Below are positions 25,556-34,718 of a DNA stretch of 64,000 bases, one piece after another (within the stretch, counting starts at the first letter, position 1; the number at the start of each line of letters is the position of its first letter). Source of the stretch: Acidobacteriota bacterium (GTDB lineage Bacteria > Acidobacteriota > Blastocatellia > Pyrinomonadales > Pyrinomonadaceae). A program made the position numbers and the translations under genes. The stretch is from assembly GCA_025463135.1 (NCBI GenBank), contig JAOAPY010000030.1, positions 1 to 64,000 of the forward strand. Reading direction: 5' to 3'. The notes beneath the pieces are model-generated. The model saw nothing but the letters and a program-made list of their open reading frames with translations. It searched no databases and was not told the origin of the DNA.

Positions 25556-27121
25556 ATGCTCTTTCGCACACTTTCAGCGGCGGTCTATGGGATCGACGCC
25601 GACCTGGTCGACATTGAAGTTGACCTGACGCCGGTTCGCGGCGAAGCCGATCAATCTTCGTCAGTGATCATCGTTGGTCTGCCGGATGCCGCCGTACGCG
25701 AATCGCGCGAACGTATTCGCGCCGCCATCAGTAACTGCGGATTCTTTTTCCCTTTTCAAAAGACGACCATCAACCTGGCGCCGGCCGATGTGCGCAAGGA
25801 AGGGGCGAGTTTCGACTTGCCCATTGCGCTGGGAATTCTCGGCGCCAACGGCGATCTGGCCGAAGGCTCCGGCTTAACCGACCTCGTATCGGTCGGCGAG
25901 CTTTCGCTTGACGGTCGCGTGCGACCCATCAAAGGGGCTTTGCCAATTGCCATTCTGGCTCGCGAAGCGCTGATCAAAAATCTGTTTGTCCCCGAAGAGA
26001 ACGCGAGCGAAGCCGCCGTCGTGTCGGGCGTGAACATTTATCCCGTCGCCAATTTGCGCGGCGCGGTTGAATTAATTGCCGCCTTGCGATCGGCAGATCC
26101 GCCGGAACCACTTAAGATCGACCCTGCCGAAATTCTGAATCACACGGATCGCTATACTGTTGACTTTCGCGAAGTGCGCGGCCAGCAGGCAGCCAAGCGC
26201 GCCTTGGAAGTGGCCAGCGCCGGCTCGCATAACATCCTGCTTATTGGTCCACCCGGATCGGGCAAGACGATGTTGGCCAAGCGCCTGCCGACTATCCTAC
26301 CTTCATTGGAGTTTGAAGCTGCGTTGGAACTGACCAAGATCCATTCCGTTGCCGGGCTCACCGGACGATCAGGCTTGGTAACAGAGAGGCCATTCCGTTC
26401 GCCGCACCATACGATCAGCGACGCCGGTTTGATTGGCGGTGGCGCAGTACCGCGACCCGGAGAAGTTTCCCTGGCGCATCAAGGCGTGCTCTTTCTGGAT
26501 GAGCTGCCGGAATTCGATCGCAGCGTGCTGGAGGTCTTGCGACAGCCGCTCGAAGATCAAAGGGTAACCATCAGTCGCGCTTCAATGTCCCTGACCTTTC
26601 CTGCTTCTTTTATGTTGGCGGCAGCAATGAATCCGTGTCCCTGCGGTTTCTGGAATGACCCCACGCGCGAGTGTCGTTGCACGCCGCTGCAGATTCAACG
26701 TTACGTTGGCCGCATCTCAGGTCCGCTACTCGATCGCATTGACATCCACATCGATGTGCCGGCGGTGAGGTTTCGTGACTTGACCGGCGACCCAGCTCCC
26801 GGCACCGAAGGCTCAACCGAGATTCGCGATCGAGTAATTCAGGCGCGCGAGAACCAACGCGCCCGCTTCGCCGGAGAAAAGATTTTCTCTAATGCGGCCA
26901 TGTCGCCGCGCATGATTCGCAACTATTGCCGGATTGATGTCGAGAGCGAACAAATGCTCGAGCGGGCCATGACTCGCCTTGGCCTCTCTGCCCGCGCTTA
27001 CGACCGGATCCTGAAAGTCAGCCGCACCATTGCCGACCTCGAGGGCTCCGAAAACATTCGTTCACCACACGTCGCCGAAGCAGTCGGTTACCGTTCGCTC
27101 GATCGCACCTACTGGACATGA
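25556..27121 (+). CDS. YifB/ComM-family magnesium-chelatase-like AAA+ ATPase
   Basis: The 521-residue protein has an N-terminal Lon-protease-like fold (residues 20-160, [15 protein letters not shown]). A chelatase AAA+ module follows with Walker A GPPGSGKT, Walker [11 protein letters not shown] and sensor motifs (NPCPCGF), then the C-terminal domain with [13 protein letters not shown]. Family members include ComM, a helicase aiding branch migration in natural transformation. The ATG at 25556 has a GGGGGG ribosome-binding site and gives the canonical start. No other competence gene is adjacent. Confidence 0.94.
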   Translation: MLFRTLSAAVYGIDADLVDIEVDLTPVRGEADQSSSVIIVGLPDAAVRESRERIRAAISNCGFFFPFQKTTINLAPADVRKEGASFDLPIALGILGANGDLAEGSGLTDLVSVGELSLDGRVRPIKGALPIAILAREALIKNLFVPEENASEAAVVSGVNIYPVANLRGAVELIAALRSADPPEPLKIDPAEILNHTDRYTVDFREVRGQQAAKRALEVASAGSHNILLIGPPGSGKTMLAKRLPTILPSLEFEAALELTKIHSVAGLTGRSGLVTERPFRSPHHTISDAGLIGGGAVPRPGEVSLAHQGVLFLDELPEFDRSVLEVLRQPLEDQRVTISRASMSLTFPASFMLAAAMNPCPCGFWNDPTRECRCTPLQIQRYVGRISGPLLDRIDIHIDVPAVRFRDLTGDPAPGTEGSTEIRDRVIQARENQRARFAGEKIFSNAAMSPRMIRNYCRIDVESEQMLERAMTRLGLSARAYDRILKVSRTIADLEGSENIRSPHVAEAVGYRSLDRTYWT

Positions 27122-27193
27122 TGTTCGAATGCGTCCGACAGATAGGGGGGCGGTAAATTGAGGAATTGCTTGCGACCTGGTGGGGTTTTTGAT

Positions 27194-28159
27194 ATGACAA
27201 CAGCATACCGAATGGAAGCACAAAAACAAACCACGCTCCGATCACTGACTCTCGATTATCGTTCCGAGTTGATTGGCAAGTCTTACATCCTACATGCCGA
27301 CGCTTTTGAATGGCTGAGCCGCATCCCTGAGAATAGCATACACGCGATAGTCACTGACCCGCCTTATGGCGTCAAGGAATATAACCTTGATCAAATTGCA
27401 AAGCGTGAGAATGGCAACGGTGGTATCTGGCGCATTCCACCATCATTCGATGGTAGTACGCGCGCACCGTTGCCACGGTTTACAGCCTTAAATCCCAAAG
27501 AGCGTGATCAGATAAGGGAGTTCTTTGTACAGTGGGCAAGAGTCTCGCTGCACGCACTCAGACCCGGAGCGCATGTATTTATCGCCAGCAATTCTTTCCT
27601 TTCACAGTTAGTCTTTTCCGCCTTGGTTACTGGTGGCTTTGAATTTCGCGGAGAACTGATTCGACTCGTGCAGACGCTACGCGGTGGGGATCGGCCAAAG
27701 AACGCCGAGACACAGTACCCCGACGTTTGTTCTATGGCGCGTGGCTCTTATGAGCCGTGGGGCATCCTTAGAAAGCCATTGCCACCTGGTATGAAAGTCA
27801 GTGACTGCTTACGTGAGTTTCAGACAGGCGGACTCCGCAGAATCGGGCCTGACAGACCTTTCAACGATGTGATAGTCAGTGGGAGGACGCCAGAACGCGA
27901 ACGGAAGATTGCTAATCATCCGAGTCTGAAACCGCAAGCCCTGCTTCGCCAGATTGTCTATGCCTCGCTTCCACTAGGCATAGGCATTATTGCCGATCCA
28001 TTCATGGGATCTGGATCAACCATCGCCGCAGCCGAAGCCAAGGGCTTGACCGCAATCGGGACGGAGCGTTATTTGGAGTATTACGAATTGAGCCGGAAAG
28101 CGATCCCGCTCCTGGTTAAAGTGCCGGCTTCGATTTTCCAGGATTCTTTTGAGTTTTGA
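27194..28159 (+). CDS. DNA methyltransferase, N4/N6 type, beta-class motif order
   Basis: The 321-residue enzyme has the catalytic motif DPPYG (about residue 55) near the N terminus and the SAM-binding motif FMGSGST near the C terminus. That order is typical of beta-class N6-adenine or N4-cytosine DNA methyltransferases. Between them are a variable target-recognition region (about 95-230) and an HPSLKPQALLRQI motif. The ATG at 27194 has GGTGGGG upstream. It converges with, and overlaps by 44 nt, the minus-strand gene at 28116-28838, which looks like its cognate endonuclease. It is probably a type II modification enzyme. Specificity cannot be predicted. Confidence 0.93.
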   Translation: MTTAYRMEAQKQTTLRSLTLDYRSELIGKSYILHADAFEWLSRIPENSIHAIVTDPPYGVKEYNLDQIAKRENGNGGIWRIPPSFDGSTRAPLPRFTALNPKERDQIREFFVQWARVSLHALRPGAHVFIASNSFLSQLVFSALVTGGFEFRGELIRLVQTLRGGDRPKNAETQYPDVCSMARGSYEPWGILRKPLPPGMKVSDCLREFQTGGLRRIGPDRPFNDVIVSGRTPERERKIANHPSLKPQALLRQIVYASLPLGIGIIADPFMGSGSTIAAAEAKGLTAIGTERYLEYYELSRKAIPLLVKVPASIFQDSFEF

Positions 28160-28838
28160 GGCCGGGTACTTTGTAAATCCAGTTTGCCGCCATCTTCGCG
28201 TAACCGCTGGGCTTCACACTTGCCGTTATTGTTCTCCGGCTTGTGTCAGACCGACCAGAGAAAAGCCAATCATTCTTAATCAGCCGCTCGCCTACTACAC
28301 CCAAAAACTGAAACGGTTTTGGGTTTGCCTCATAGTCGGTCGTGCGGTTACTTTCATAGATGAAAACCATTAGCCAGGTATCCTCTGCGTTGTGGCCTTG
28401 CCAGCCTTTGTCGTACCGGGAGGCTTTGATTTCTATTCCTTCCGTCGCGTGTTGCGCCTTGTCGTTGGGGAACATTCCAGCCGGGATCATATCGGGGTGG
28501 CCGTTGAAGTGTTTGTTCTTAACCAGAGTCTTGCAGAACTTGGGAATCCCTGCATTCATGAACTCACCGACAAGGCTACTAAAGTTTGCTGACATCATGA
28601 TAGATTCCAAGCGCGGTATCTTCTCTGCATGTAGGCGAGTATTTACGAGGCGCAGGAAATTGAGAAAGTCCGTCATAGCTCCAGCAATATGCGCTGTCGT
28701 AAGTCCATAGGGCATGACAACGGCCGGATTGAACCCATTAGGATCGAGGGGTTTTGGTGCACAGGCGACGGTCTCAGGATTGCGAACTCTCACGCTCCTG
28801 GACTTTATCTGATCTTTATTCACACCAGCAACCCACAA
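28116..28838 (-). CDS. Probable type II restriction endonuclease
   Basis: The 240-residue protein has a PD-(D/E)xK-like arrangement: HPDMIPAGMF followed about 20 residues later by EGIEIKASRYDKGWQGHN, in which EIK is the likely catalytic core. The convergent, 44-nt overlapping gene encodes a DNA methyltransferase, the usual partner. Candidate starts are TTG at 28838 and GTG at 28823. No ATG is well placed and no clear ribosome-binding site is seen, so an N-terminal truncation cannot be excluded. Assignment rests on motif and context, not on family recognition. Confidence 0.7.
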   Translation of the reverse strand: MWVAGVNKDQIKSRSVRVRNPETVACAPKPLDPNGFNPAVVMPYGLTTAHIAGAMTDFLNFLRLVNTRLHAEKIPRLESIMMSANFSSLVGEFMNAGIPKFCKTLVKNKHFNGHPDMIPAGMFPNDKAQHATEGIEIKASRYDKGWQGHNAEDTWLMVFIYESNRTTDYEANPKPFQFLGVVGERLIKNDWLFSGRSDTSRRTITASVKPSGYAKMAANWIYKVPGLKTQKNPGKSKPAL

Positions 28839-28861
28839 AGACCCTGCGCGAGATATTCTGA

Positions 28862-29152
28862 AGGCTTGTCAGTGCGCGCGGTTCACCGTATCTTAAGGAA
28901 GCCGCAAAGTAGGAAACGCGACGGTTTGGTGGCCCTTTCCCGGACGATGAGGGCATTACTGTCAGGACTGTTGACAACCTCGTCGCCAATCGACGTGGCG
29001 TTCCGATTAGAGGCCAGCCGACCGACGGAATCGTGGGCCTGTCGGATGCGATCAAAAACACCAAAGTATTGATGCGGCCGGAGAAAATGGTAACTTTCGA
29101 GTCGGGGCAAGGCAACGACGACAGCAAAGCGCCGCATCACACCCGCGTTTGA
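28862..29152 (+). pseudogene. C-terminal remnant of a broken gene with internal stop
   Basis: A plus-strand frame with coding-like codon usage runs from 28862 to the TGA at 29150-29152, interrupted only by a TAG at 28910-28912. The translation reads GSPYLKEAAK, stop, then ETRRFGGPFPDDEGITVRTV and on through SDAIKNTKVLMRPEKM to APHHTRV. It has no start codon near its left edge and abuts the R-M pair. I infer the tail of a host gene cut when the R-M cassette arrived. The protein family is not recognised. Confidence 0.4.
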
Positions 29153-29260
29153 GGGTACCTGAAAACCTCGCACCAACTACCCACATTTTGTGGGGTCAGA
29201 GGAAAACGGGTAGCGCTCGGTTGAAAATTGCGGACGCGTTAACATCGAGGCGAACGAGGT

Positions 29261-29890
29261 ATGAACATCCTCGCCACCGCTGGCGTTGTTGTTTGCCGGA
29301 ACAGACCACACGTGACCGCAGCTGAAACCGGGACAGCGCCGACAACAGATTACGCCCTGGCTCAAAAGGCCTCGGAAGGCGATATGGCTGCCTTCGAGGA
29401 ACTCTACCAGCGTCATAACCGGAGAGTTTATTCTCTTTGCCTGCGTATGACGGGGAATGTCTCAGAGGCCGAAGACCTGGCACAAGAGGTCTTCATCCAG
29501 CTCTTTCGAAAAATCGGCAGCTTCCGAGGCGAGTCGGCTTTCACGACCTGGCTGCACCGCATGACCGTCAACCAGGTCCTTATGCACTTTCGCAAGCGTG
29601 GCGTGCGAATGGAGCAGACGACTGAGGACGGCGAAACGCCCATTCAGATCGTTAAGGGGACCGAGAACCCAAACGCCATGCCAGTGGTCGACCGGATCGC
29701 CCTGGATAAAGCCATTGCGCAATTGCCCCCAGGTTATAAAATGGTCTTTACCCTTCATGATATTGAGGGGCACGAGCACGAAGAAATTGCCAGAATGCTG
29801 GGCTGTTCAGTGGGCACTTCCAAATCGCAACTACACAAGGCAAGAATGAAGTTGCGTGGATTGCTCAGGCAACAGAATGTGAAGAAGTAG
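29261..29890 (+). CDS. ECF-type RNA polymerase sigma factor
   Basis: The 209-residue protein has region 2 ([37 protein letters not shown]) and region 4 ([40 protein letters not shown]). It is the second ECF sigma in the window. Its anti-sigma partner follows on the same strand after 198 nt, and two secreted DUF4097 proteins follow that, suggesting an envelope-stress regulon. The first ATG at 29261 has a nearby GAGG. The first 30 residues are poorly conserved in type, so a later start is possible. Confidence 0.93.
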   Translation: MNILATAGVVVCRNRPHVTAAETGTAPTTDYALAQKASEGDMAAFEELYQRHNRRVYSLCLRMTGNVSEAEDLAQEVFIQLFRKIGSFRGESAFTTWLHRMTVNQVLMHFRKRGVRMEQTTEDGETPIQIVKGTENPNAMPVVDRIALDKAIAQLPPGYKMVFTLHDIEGHEHEEIARMLGCSVGTSKSQLHKARMKLRGLLRQQNVKK

Positions 29891-30088
29891 CTTCCAAAAG
29901 CTGCCAGCCAGGGTTTCACCAGTCCTCCCGGAAATCGCCGGCAGCAACGAAGAGTACGAGGTTTTCAGAAAAGTTTCGCCCGACACGACGGGCTTTTAAC
30001 GCAGTCTCCCCTTGATTGCTCTGAAACCAAATCGATCGTCACGCGGAAGTCTCCAATAAGGTCCAGGGCGTGACAAGTTAAAGGTTGT

Positions 30089-30790
30089 ATGACAATGAAC
30101 TGCGAAAGATGTCAGGAATTAATCAGCGATTTAGTGGACGGTAGTCTCAGTCGCGAAGATGCCACGGCACTTAATCTTCATTTTGGAGAGTGCCTTGGCT
30201 GTATGGATGTGCGCAACGATCTCGAAGCAGTAGTGAGCTTCTGCCGCACTAATCGTGGACAATACGAGGCTCCTCCGAATGAGCGAGCTTTGTGGCTGCG
30301 GATTCGAAATACGATTGAAGTTGCGGACAACGCCAACGTCAAATCCACCCAGGAGAAGCGTGCAGGTGGTTTATCCGGGTTTCTTGGTCGTAGTTGGCAA
30401 CTCTCGTTTCCACAACTTGCGGCTTCAGTGGCAGCCATAGTGCTGATTGTTTCATTAGGCACCGTGGTTGGGCTGCGCCGGATTGATAGTCGCGGCGTGG
30501 AAAATACGACACCTACAGTTTCCCAGGCGAAATTCAATCTCAACGATCGCAAGTGGCAGCAGCAACAGACGATCAGTTATTGGAATACGCGCGTTGCCAC
30601 CAACCGGGCGCGCTGGAGCCCGCAAATGCGCGATACTTTCGATCGCAATCTGAACGTGATTGATCAGGCCCTCAACGATTCGTTGAACGAGCTCAATAAG
30701 AACCCTCACGATGAAGTGTCGGAAGAAATGCTTAATGCGGCGATGAATGAAAAGATCGCGCTGCTAAAGGAATTTTCCGAGCTGGAGTAG
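30089..30790 (+). CDS. Membrane anti-sigma factor (zf-HC2)
   Basis: The 233-residue protein has an N-terminal zinc-binding anti-sigma domain (MNCERCQELISDLVDGSLSRE, then HFGECLGC), a transmembrane helix at about 110-130 (LAASVAAIVLIVSLGTVVGL), and an exported helical domain (about 150-233) rich in Asn, Glu and Arg with the RWSPQMRDTFDRNLNVIDQA segment. It should bind the sigma factor encoded 198 nt upstream. The start ATG at 30089 is followed by a second ATG two codons later. Confidence 0.92.
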   Translation: MTMNCERCQELISDLVDGSLSREDATALNLHFGECLGCMDVRNDLEAVVSFCRTNRGQYEAPPNERALWLRIRNTIEVADNANVKSTQEKRAGGLSGFLGRSWQLSFPQLAASVAAIVLIVSLGTVVGLRRIDSRGVENTTPTVSQAKFNLNDRKWQQQQTISYWNTRVATNRARWSPQMRDTFDRNLNVIDQALNDSLNELNKNPHDEVSEEMLNAAMNEKIALLKEFSELE

Positions 30791-30859
30791 TCAGGGCCTG
30801 ATCGGAATACAGTCTGAGTCTATTCAATACGGATCACGAATTTGAAGAGCCCCTCTGAA

Positions 30860-31633
30860 ATGAAAATAAGTTTGTTTGGCGCCGGCGCCCCACGCCGGCG
30901 CGGCAGCGCCCGCTTAATGCTCGCTGTCCTCCTGGTGTTTTGCTGTACAAGCATTGCCACTGTCTACTCCCAACAACATGTCTCAAAAAGATATCCCACC
31001 GGTAAGAATGTTCGGCTCGAATTGAAAAACATTCAGGGCACGATCACTGTCGAGTCATGGGACCGGGATGAGATCAAGGTTTCGGCAACCATGGAGTCAC
31101 CTTCAGCCCACTTTACGCCGCGTTTGGTAGGTGGCGGTCTAAGCATCGATGTGATGAGCGATAATCGCGGCCGTGGTGACGTTGGCGATGTGAACTTCAC
31201 GATCCAGGTGCCGGTCACTACTTCGGTTGATGTTGAGACCAGACGCGGCGACATTCATGTCTCGAACATTCGCTCCGGCTCTGTTCGAGCGCGAGTTTCA
31301 TCTGACGGCGATATCGATTTGACGGGAATCAGCGCTTCACAAGTCAGCGCCTCAAACACCAGCGGCGACATTCTTTTTGACGGTGACTTCGCTCGCGGTG
31401 GTACTTATGAATTCAGCTCCGGCCACGGCGCCATCAATATCCGCATTCCCGGTGATTCCGCCTTTCGACTGGTAGCGGCAACCACCAGCAAGAAGATCGC
31501 TCTGGGCCACTTTTGGAACAATAGCTTTCAGTCCTTCGGCGGCGGCCGCAAGTATGTCGGCGATGTGGGCGACGGCAGATCTTCGGTTTCAGTCACGACA
31601 CTGAGCGGCAGCATCTCATTTATCAGAAGATAG
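30860..31633 (+). CDS. DUF4097-type secreted beta-repeat protein
   Basis: The 257-residue exported protein has a signal peptide (about residues 20-40, LAVLLVFCCTSIATVYS) and a beta-helix-like body of short repeats around GDIHVSNIRSGSVRA, GDIDLTGISASQVS, SGDILFDGDF and SVTTLSGSISF, the pattern of DUF4097/adhesin-like proteins. In related genomes these sit beside sigma/anti-sigma pairs, as here. The role is unknown; a cell-surface or periplasmic location is likely. The start could also be TTG at 30842. Confidence 0.82.
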   Translation: MKISLFGAGAPRRRGSARLMLAVLLVFCCTSIATVYSQQHVSKRYPTGKNVRLELKNIQGTITVESWDRDEIKVSATMESPSAHFTPRLVGGGLSIDVMSDNRGRGDVGDVNFTIQVPVTTSVDVETRRGDIHVSNIRSGSVRARVSSDGDIDLTGISASQVSASNTSGDILFDGDFARGGTYEFSSGHGAINIRIPGDSAFRLVAATTSKKIALGHFWNNSFQSFGGGRKYVGDVGDGRSSVSVTTLSGSISFIRR

Positions 31634-31847
31634 AAAAGTCTGGTTTCGAGTTTAGCAGCGACGCTGTTTGATCTCTCGATTGGACAGCGTCTTTTGTTTG
31701 CCCCTGCCAACTTGCTCTTTCGACTCCCATACAGCAAGCTTGAGGCTGCGTTTTGCTGCCTCTTCCCTATTCCAGCGGCTTAACATTCAACATCCGATCG
31801 TCCATGCTTGGACATGAACTTCCGAATAATCCAATCGACAAAAAGCA

Positions 31848-32753
31848 ATGACTCTTAACTATTCAAACTCCGATAGCATGTTGACGAGACTGGTTCTAAT
31901 CGCCGTTGCCATGGTCTTGCTCGGCGCTAATTCATCTTCACTGGCGCAAAAGAACAAGAAAGGACCGCCCGTACCGGTCGGCCCGCTGCTGACCCGCACA
32001 GTCTCGAGACACGAAGTCCGGCGTTTTGGTTATGGCGGTACTGTAACCGTGGTGGGGGCCCCGCACGGGTCAATCACCATCGAAGGCTGGGCCAAAAACG
32101 AAATCGACATCACTGCGGAAATCGAAGTACAAGCAGCTAACGAAGAAGATTTGGCGCGGCTGGCGGCGATCAATGGTTTTTTTCTCGATGACCAACTTAA
32201 TCACCTGAGCGTGCTGACGACCGGAATGCACGACAGGTCATACATGCGCAAGCACGGAAAAAACTTCCCAAAACAATTATTGGGCTTACCCTGGAAAATT
32301 GATTATCGTCTTCGTGTTCCGATTGCCACACAGTTGGACATCAACGGCGGGATCGGGGCTATCAATCTGAGCGGTGTCGAAGGCGCAGTCAGGTTGGGCG
32401 CACCGCAAACCGAAGCAATGCTGACGTTGATTGGTGGAGTTGTGGATGGGACCTTCGGCGCTGGAACGGTCAACGTTCGCATTCCGACGCGGAGTTGGCG
32501 CGGCGGAGGTTTACAGATTCAATTAGCTACCGGCGACCTCAACGTGGAACTGCCGGCAGCTTTTAGTGGAGACATCGACGCCGACATTCTGCGGACCGGA
32601 AAGATTGAGAACACTTTTCCCGGCCTTGAAGTCCGCGAACGTACTCCTTTTACAGAGAAGTCGATCCAAGGTCGCGCCGGGGCCGGCGGCGCATACCTGA
32701 AATTCAGTGTGGGCGCCGGAACGATACGCCTTACTAAATCGTCGCGGGACTGA
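31848..32753 (+). CDS. Second DUF4097-like secreted protein
   Basis: The 301-residue exported protein has a signal peptide (LTRLVLIAVAMVLLGANSSSLA, cleavage near residue 34) and a beta-rich body with the same GxITIEGWAKNEIDI opening as its neighbour (which has GTITVESWDRDEIKV). A later LATGDLNVELPAAFSGDIDA repeat and a SVGAGTIRL end follow. The matching opening motif indicates paralogy with 30860-31633. A 214-nt gap separates the two. Function is unknown. An alternative start is ATG at 31878. Confidence 0.8.
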   Translation: MTLNYSNSDSMLTRLVLIAVAMVLLGANSSSLAQKNKKGPPVPVGPLLTRTVSRHEVRRFGYGGTVTVVGAPHGSITIEGWAKNEIDITAEIEVQAANEEDLARLAAINGFFLDDQLNHLSVLTTGMHDRSYMRKHGKNFPKQLLGLPWKIDYRLRVPIATQLDINGGIGAINLSGVEGAVRLGAPQTEAMLTLIGGVVDGTFGAGTVNVRIPTRSWRGGGLQIQLATGDLNVELPAAFSGDIDADILRTGKIENTFPGLEVRERTPFTEKSIQGRAGAGGAYLKFSVGAGTIRLTKSSRD

Positions 32754-32783
32754 GAATACCGAAAAAGTGATCCGTCTTCTTAA

Positions 32784-34487
32784 CTAGCGCTCTCGCTTCG
32801 GCTTTCGTCCTCTCCTGGAAGGAAGGACTTCACCTTCCCTCAAATAACGTCCCACGGTTGTATCGCTGATGTTCCTTTCCTCGCCAATTCGGTCGCGGTC
32901 GTTTGTATTCAGGCGCAGAGCGGTTTGCAATAGGTCACGGCGACGGTATTTCCTGACCAGGTCTTTTTCCTGGTCCTTGATGGGAAGTTGCCGCTCCTCT
33001 ATGTAAACAAACGGCGCATCCCTGAAGTCATCCAATCGCGCTTTCATTTCCGCGGCTTTTTCATGCAGCCATTTCGGTTCGACTTCGTCCAGTGCCCGCA
33101 ATCTAATAAAATAACCGGCAGCCTCGACATAGTTGTCTAACTGCAGCGAACTATCCATCAGGTTTAGATAGGCCCAACCGAGCGTTTTCTGATTCAGCTC
33201 GACAAAAGATCCGTCGGCGCGTCCCTTCTTTAGAATCTTCACCGCGGCACGAAAAGAGGTTTCGGCATTTTCATAATGCTGCTTGCGATTGCCGCCCATG
33301 CCTGCCAGCACCTCACCTTTGATGATCAGACACTCTGCTCTTTGGTCCGGCGAAATATTTTCGGGTGCGTCCTGTAATAGAGATTCCGCTGCCGCGAGTG
33401 ACTCGGCGGCCAGGTTGCGCTGACCCATCTTTAGTTGCGTCCGCGCTTGCAGTAACAGGCCATTCCATTGCCAGCGAATGTTTTTTGTCTTCGCCGCATG
33501 ACGACTCACCTTTCTGGCAGCGGCTTCGGCTTGCGCAAGGTCACCGCTGTAATAATGAATTAGTCCGATCAGGAAGGTAGCGTTGTATACCAGGCGCTGA
33601 TGCCTGGTGGCCTTGAACACCACCAGGGCCTGCCGAGCGACGCGCATCGCCTCGCCAAGCTTTTTCTTGTCGGTACCGGCCAATGTGCGAACGATGTCCG
33701 CATAGATCAGGTCAAGGTGAGCGCGATTCAAGTGCCAGGGCGTTAAGCGGAGTTTCGTGCGCGCCGCCTGCACGAACGCCTGCGCTTCCATGCTTTTGCC
33801 GCGACGCGCTTTCGAACGCGCCAGTCCTCCCAACGCCAACGCGTTCTTTTGTTCCGCTAACAATCGGCCTTCCTCACTTTGCCTTGACTCGGCCGACTCG
33901 GCATAACAACAGCTCGCTTCGGCGAACAGGTACTCGCACTCACGATAGTAGCCCTGCTGTCGCTTAATCTTCGCGCGAATATATTTGAGTCCTCCCGCCA
34001 CCGATGGAGACGAGATGTTGTGTTCTTTCAATCCATCTTCTCCTATTCCCAGCCAGGTCAGGGCCTTCTCATATTGTCCGCGTCGATAAAGCCCATTGGC
34101 GTAGACGCTGATTAATCTAATCCTTTCTTTCAACAAGGCAGGATCGATCTTGCGCGGTCGCTGAAGTTCTTTGGACAGCAGCTTCATTTCATTCTCGAGC
34201 CACAGATCCCTGGCTACGGATTCTGCGGCGCCCCAGTAATCGTAAAACTCATAAACGAGACAAGACGATTTGAAGAACAGAGGATTGCTGCGCAGCGAGC
34301 TGTTGTGTCGTTGAGAATTCAGGAAATCTATCAACCGGTGCAGCTTCCTTTGCGGCGAAGCGGGTTCGCTGGTGGCGCCGCCATGATCGAGATCTTCCGG
34401 TCGAAAGTCACCCAGCGCTTTGGTATTCATTGCCTTGCGGCAATCCTGGTAAAGGATCTTCAGTTCTGTGTTGAGGTCTTTAATCAC
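32784..34487 (-). CDS. TPR-repeat protein with C-terminal helix-turn-helix
   Basis: The 567-residue cytoplasmic protein is almost entirely alpha-helical, with TPR-like repeats visible from about residue 140 to 470 (for example YRRGQYEKALTWLGI, ALGGLARSKARRGKSMEAQA, HYYSGDLAQAEAAARKV, YENAETSFRAAVKILKK). The last 60 residues form a probable DNA-binding helix-turn-helix (RDRIGEERNISDTTVGRYL) ending in a basic GRKPKRER tail. The GTG at 34487 has GGAGGG 8 nt upstream and is preferred to the TTG at 34535. It may be a regulator; ligand and targets are unknown. It is divergent from the VirD4-like gene. Confidence 0.78.
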   Translation of the reverse strand: MIKDLNTELKILYQDCRKAMNTKALGDFRPEDLDHGGATSEPASPQRKLHRLIDFLNSQRHNSSLRSNPLFFKSSCLVYEFYDYWGAAESVARDLWLENEMKLLSKELQRPRKIDPALLKERIRLISVYANGLYRRGQYEKALTWLGIGEDGLKEHNISSPSVAGGLKYIRAKIKRQQGYYRECEYLFAEASCCYAESAESRQSEEGRLLAEQKNALALGGLARSKARRGKSMEAQAFVQAARTKLRLTPWHLNRAHLDLIYADIVRTLAGTDKKKLGEAMRVARQALVVFKATRHQRLVYNATFLIGLIHYYSGDLAQAEAAARKVSRHAAKTKNIRWQWNGLLLQARTQLKMGQRNLAAESLAAAESLLQDAPENISPDQRAECLIIKGEVLAGMGGNRKQHYENAETSFRAAVKILKKGRADGSFVELNQKTLGWAYLNLMDSSLQLDNYVEAAGYFIRLRALDEVEPKWLHEKAAEMKARLDDFRDAPFVYIEERQLPIKDQEKDLVRKYRRRDLLQTALRLNTNDRDRIGEERNISDTTVGRYLREGEVLPSRRGRKPKRER

Positions 34488-34718
34488 GTTACATCCCTCC
34501 GTTTCTAATTTATCCCGTTGAAAAAGATGTGCCAACCGGAATCCGCGATCTGGGAACGTTTGACGAATTTTTCATTCAAAACCTGGAGACAATTAGAAGT
34601 CTAAATCGCAGTCCTCCAATCACGAGTACAGTGACACGTCTCCAAATGAACAATGTCGAGCGGGTGCAGGATTTGAATTTCCGTACTCACTCTCGGATAA
34701 CAAGTGAAAGGTACTACC

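Noticed and set aside
28883-29176. Minus-strand frames upstream of the endonuclease as a frameshifted N terminus
   Set aside because: The plus-strand frame in the same place has better coding character and a natural stop, so the minus frames look like shadows; a short stretch at 28838-28913 remains ambiguous.
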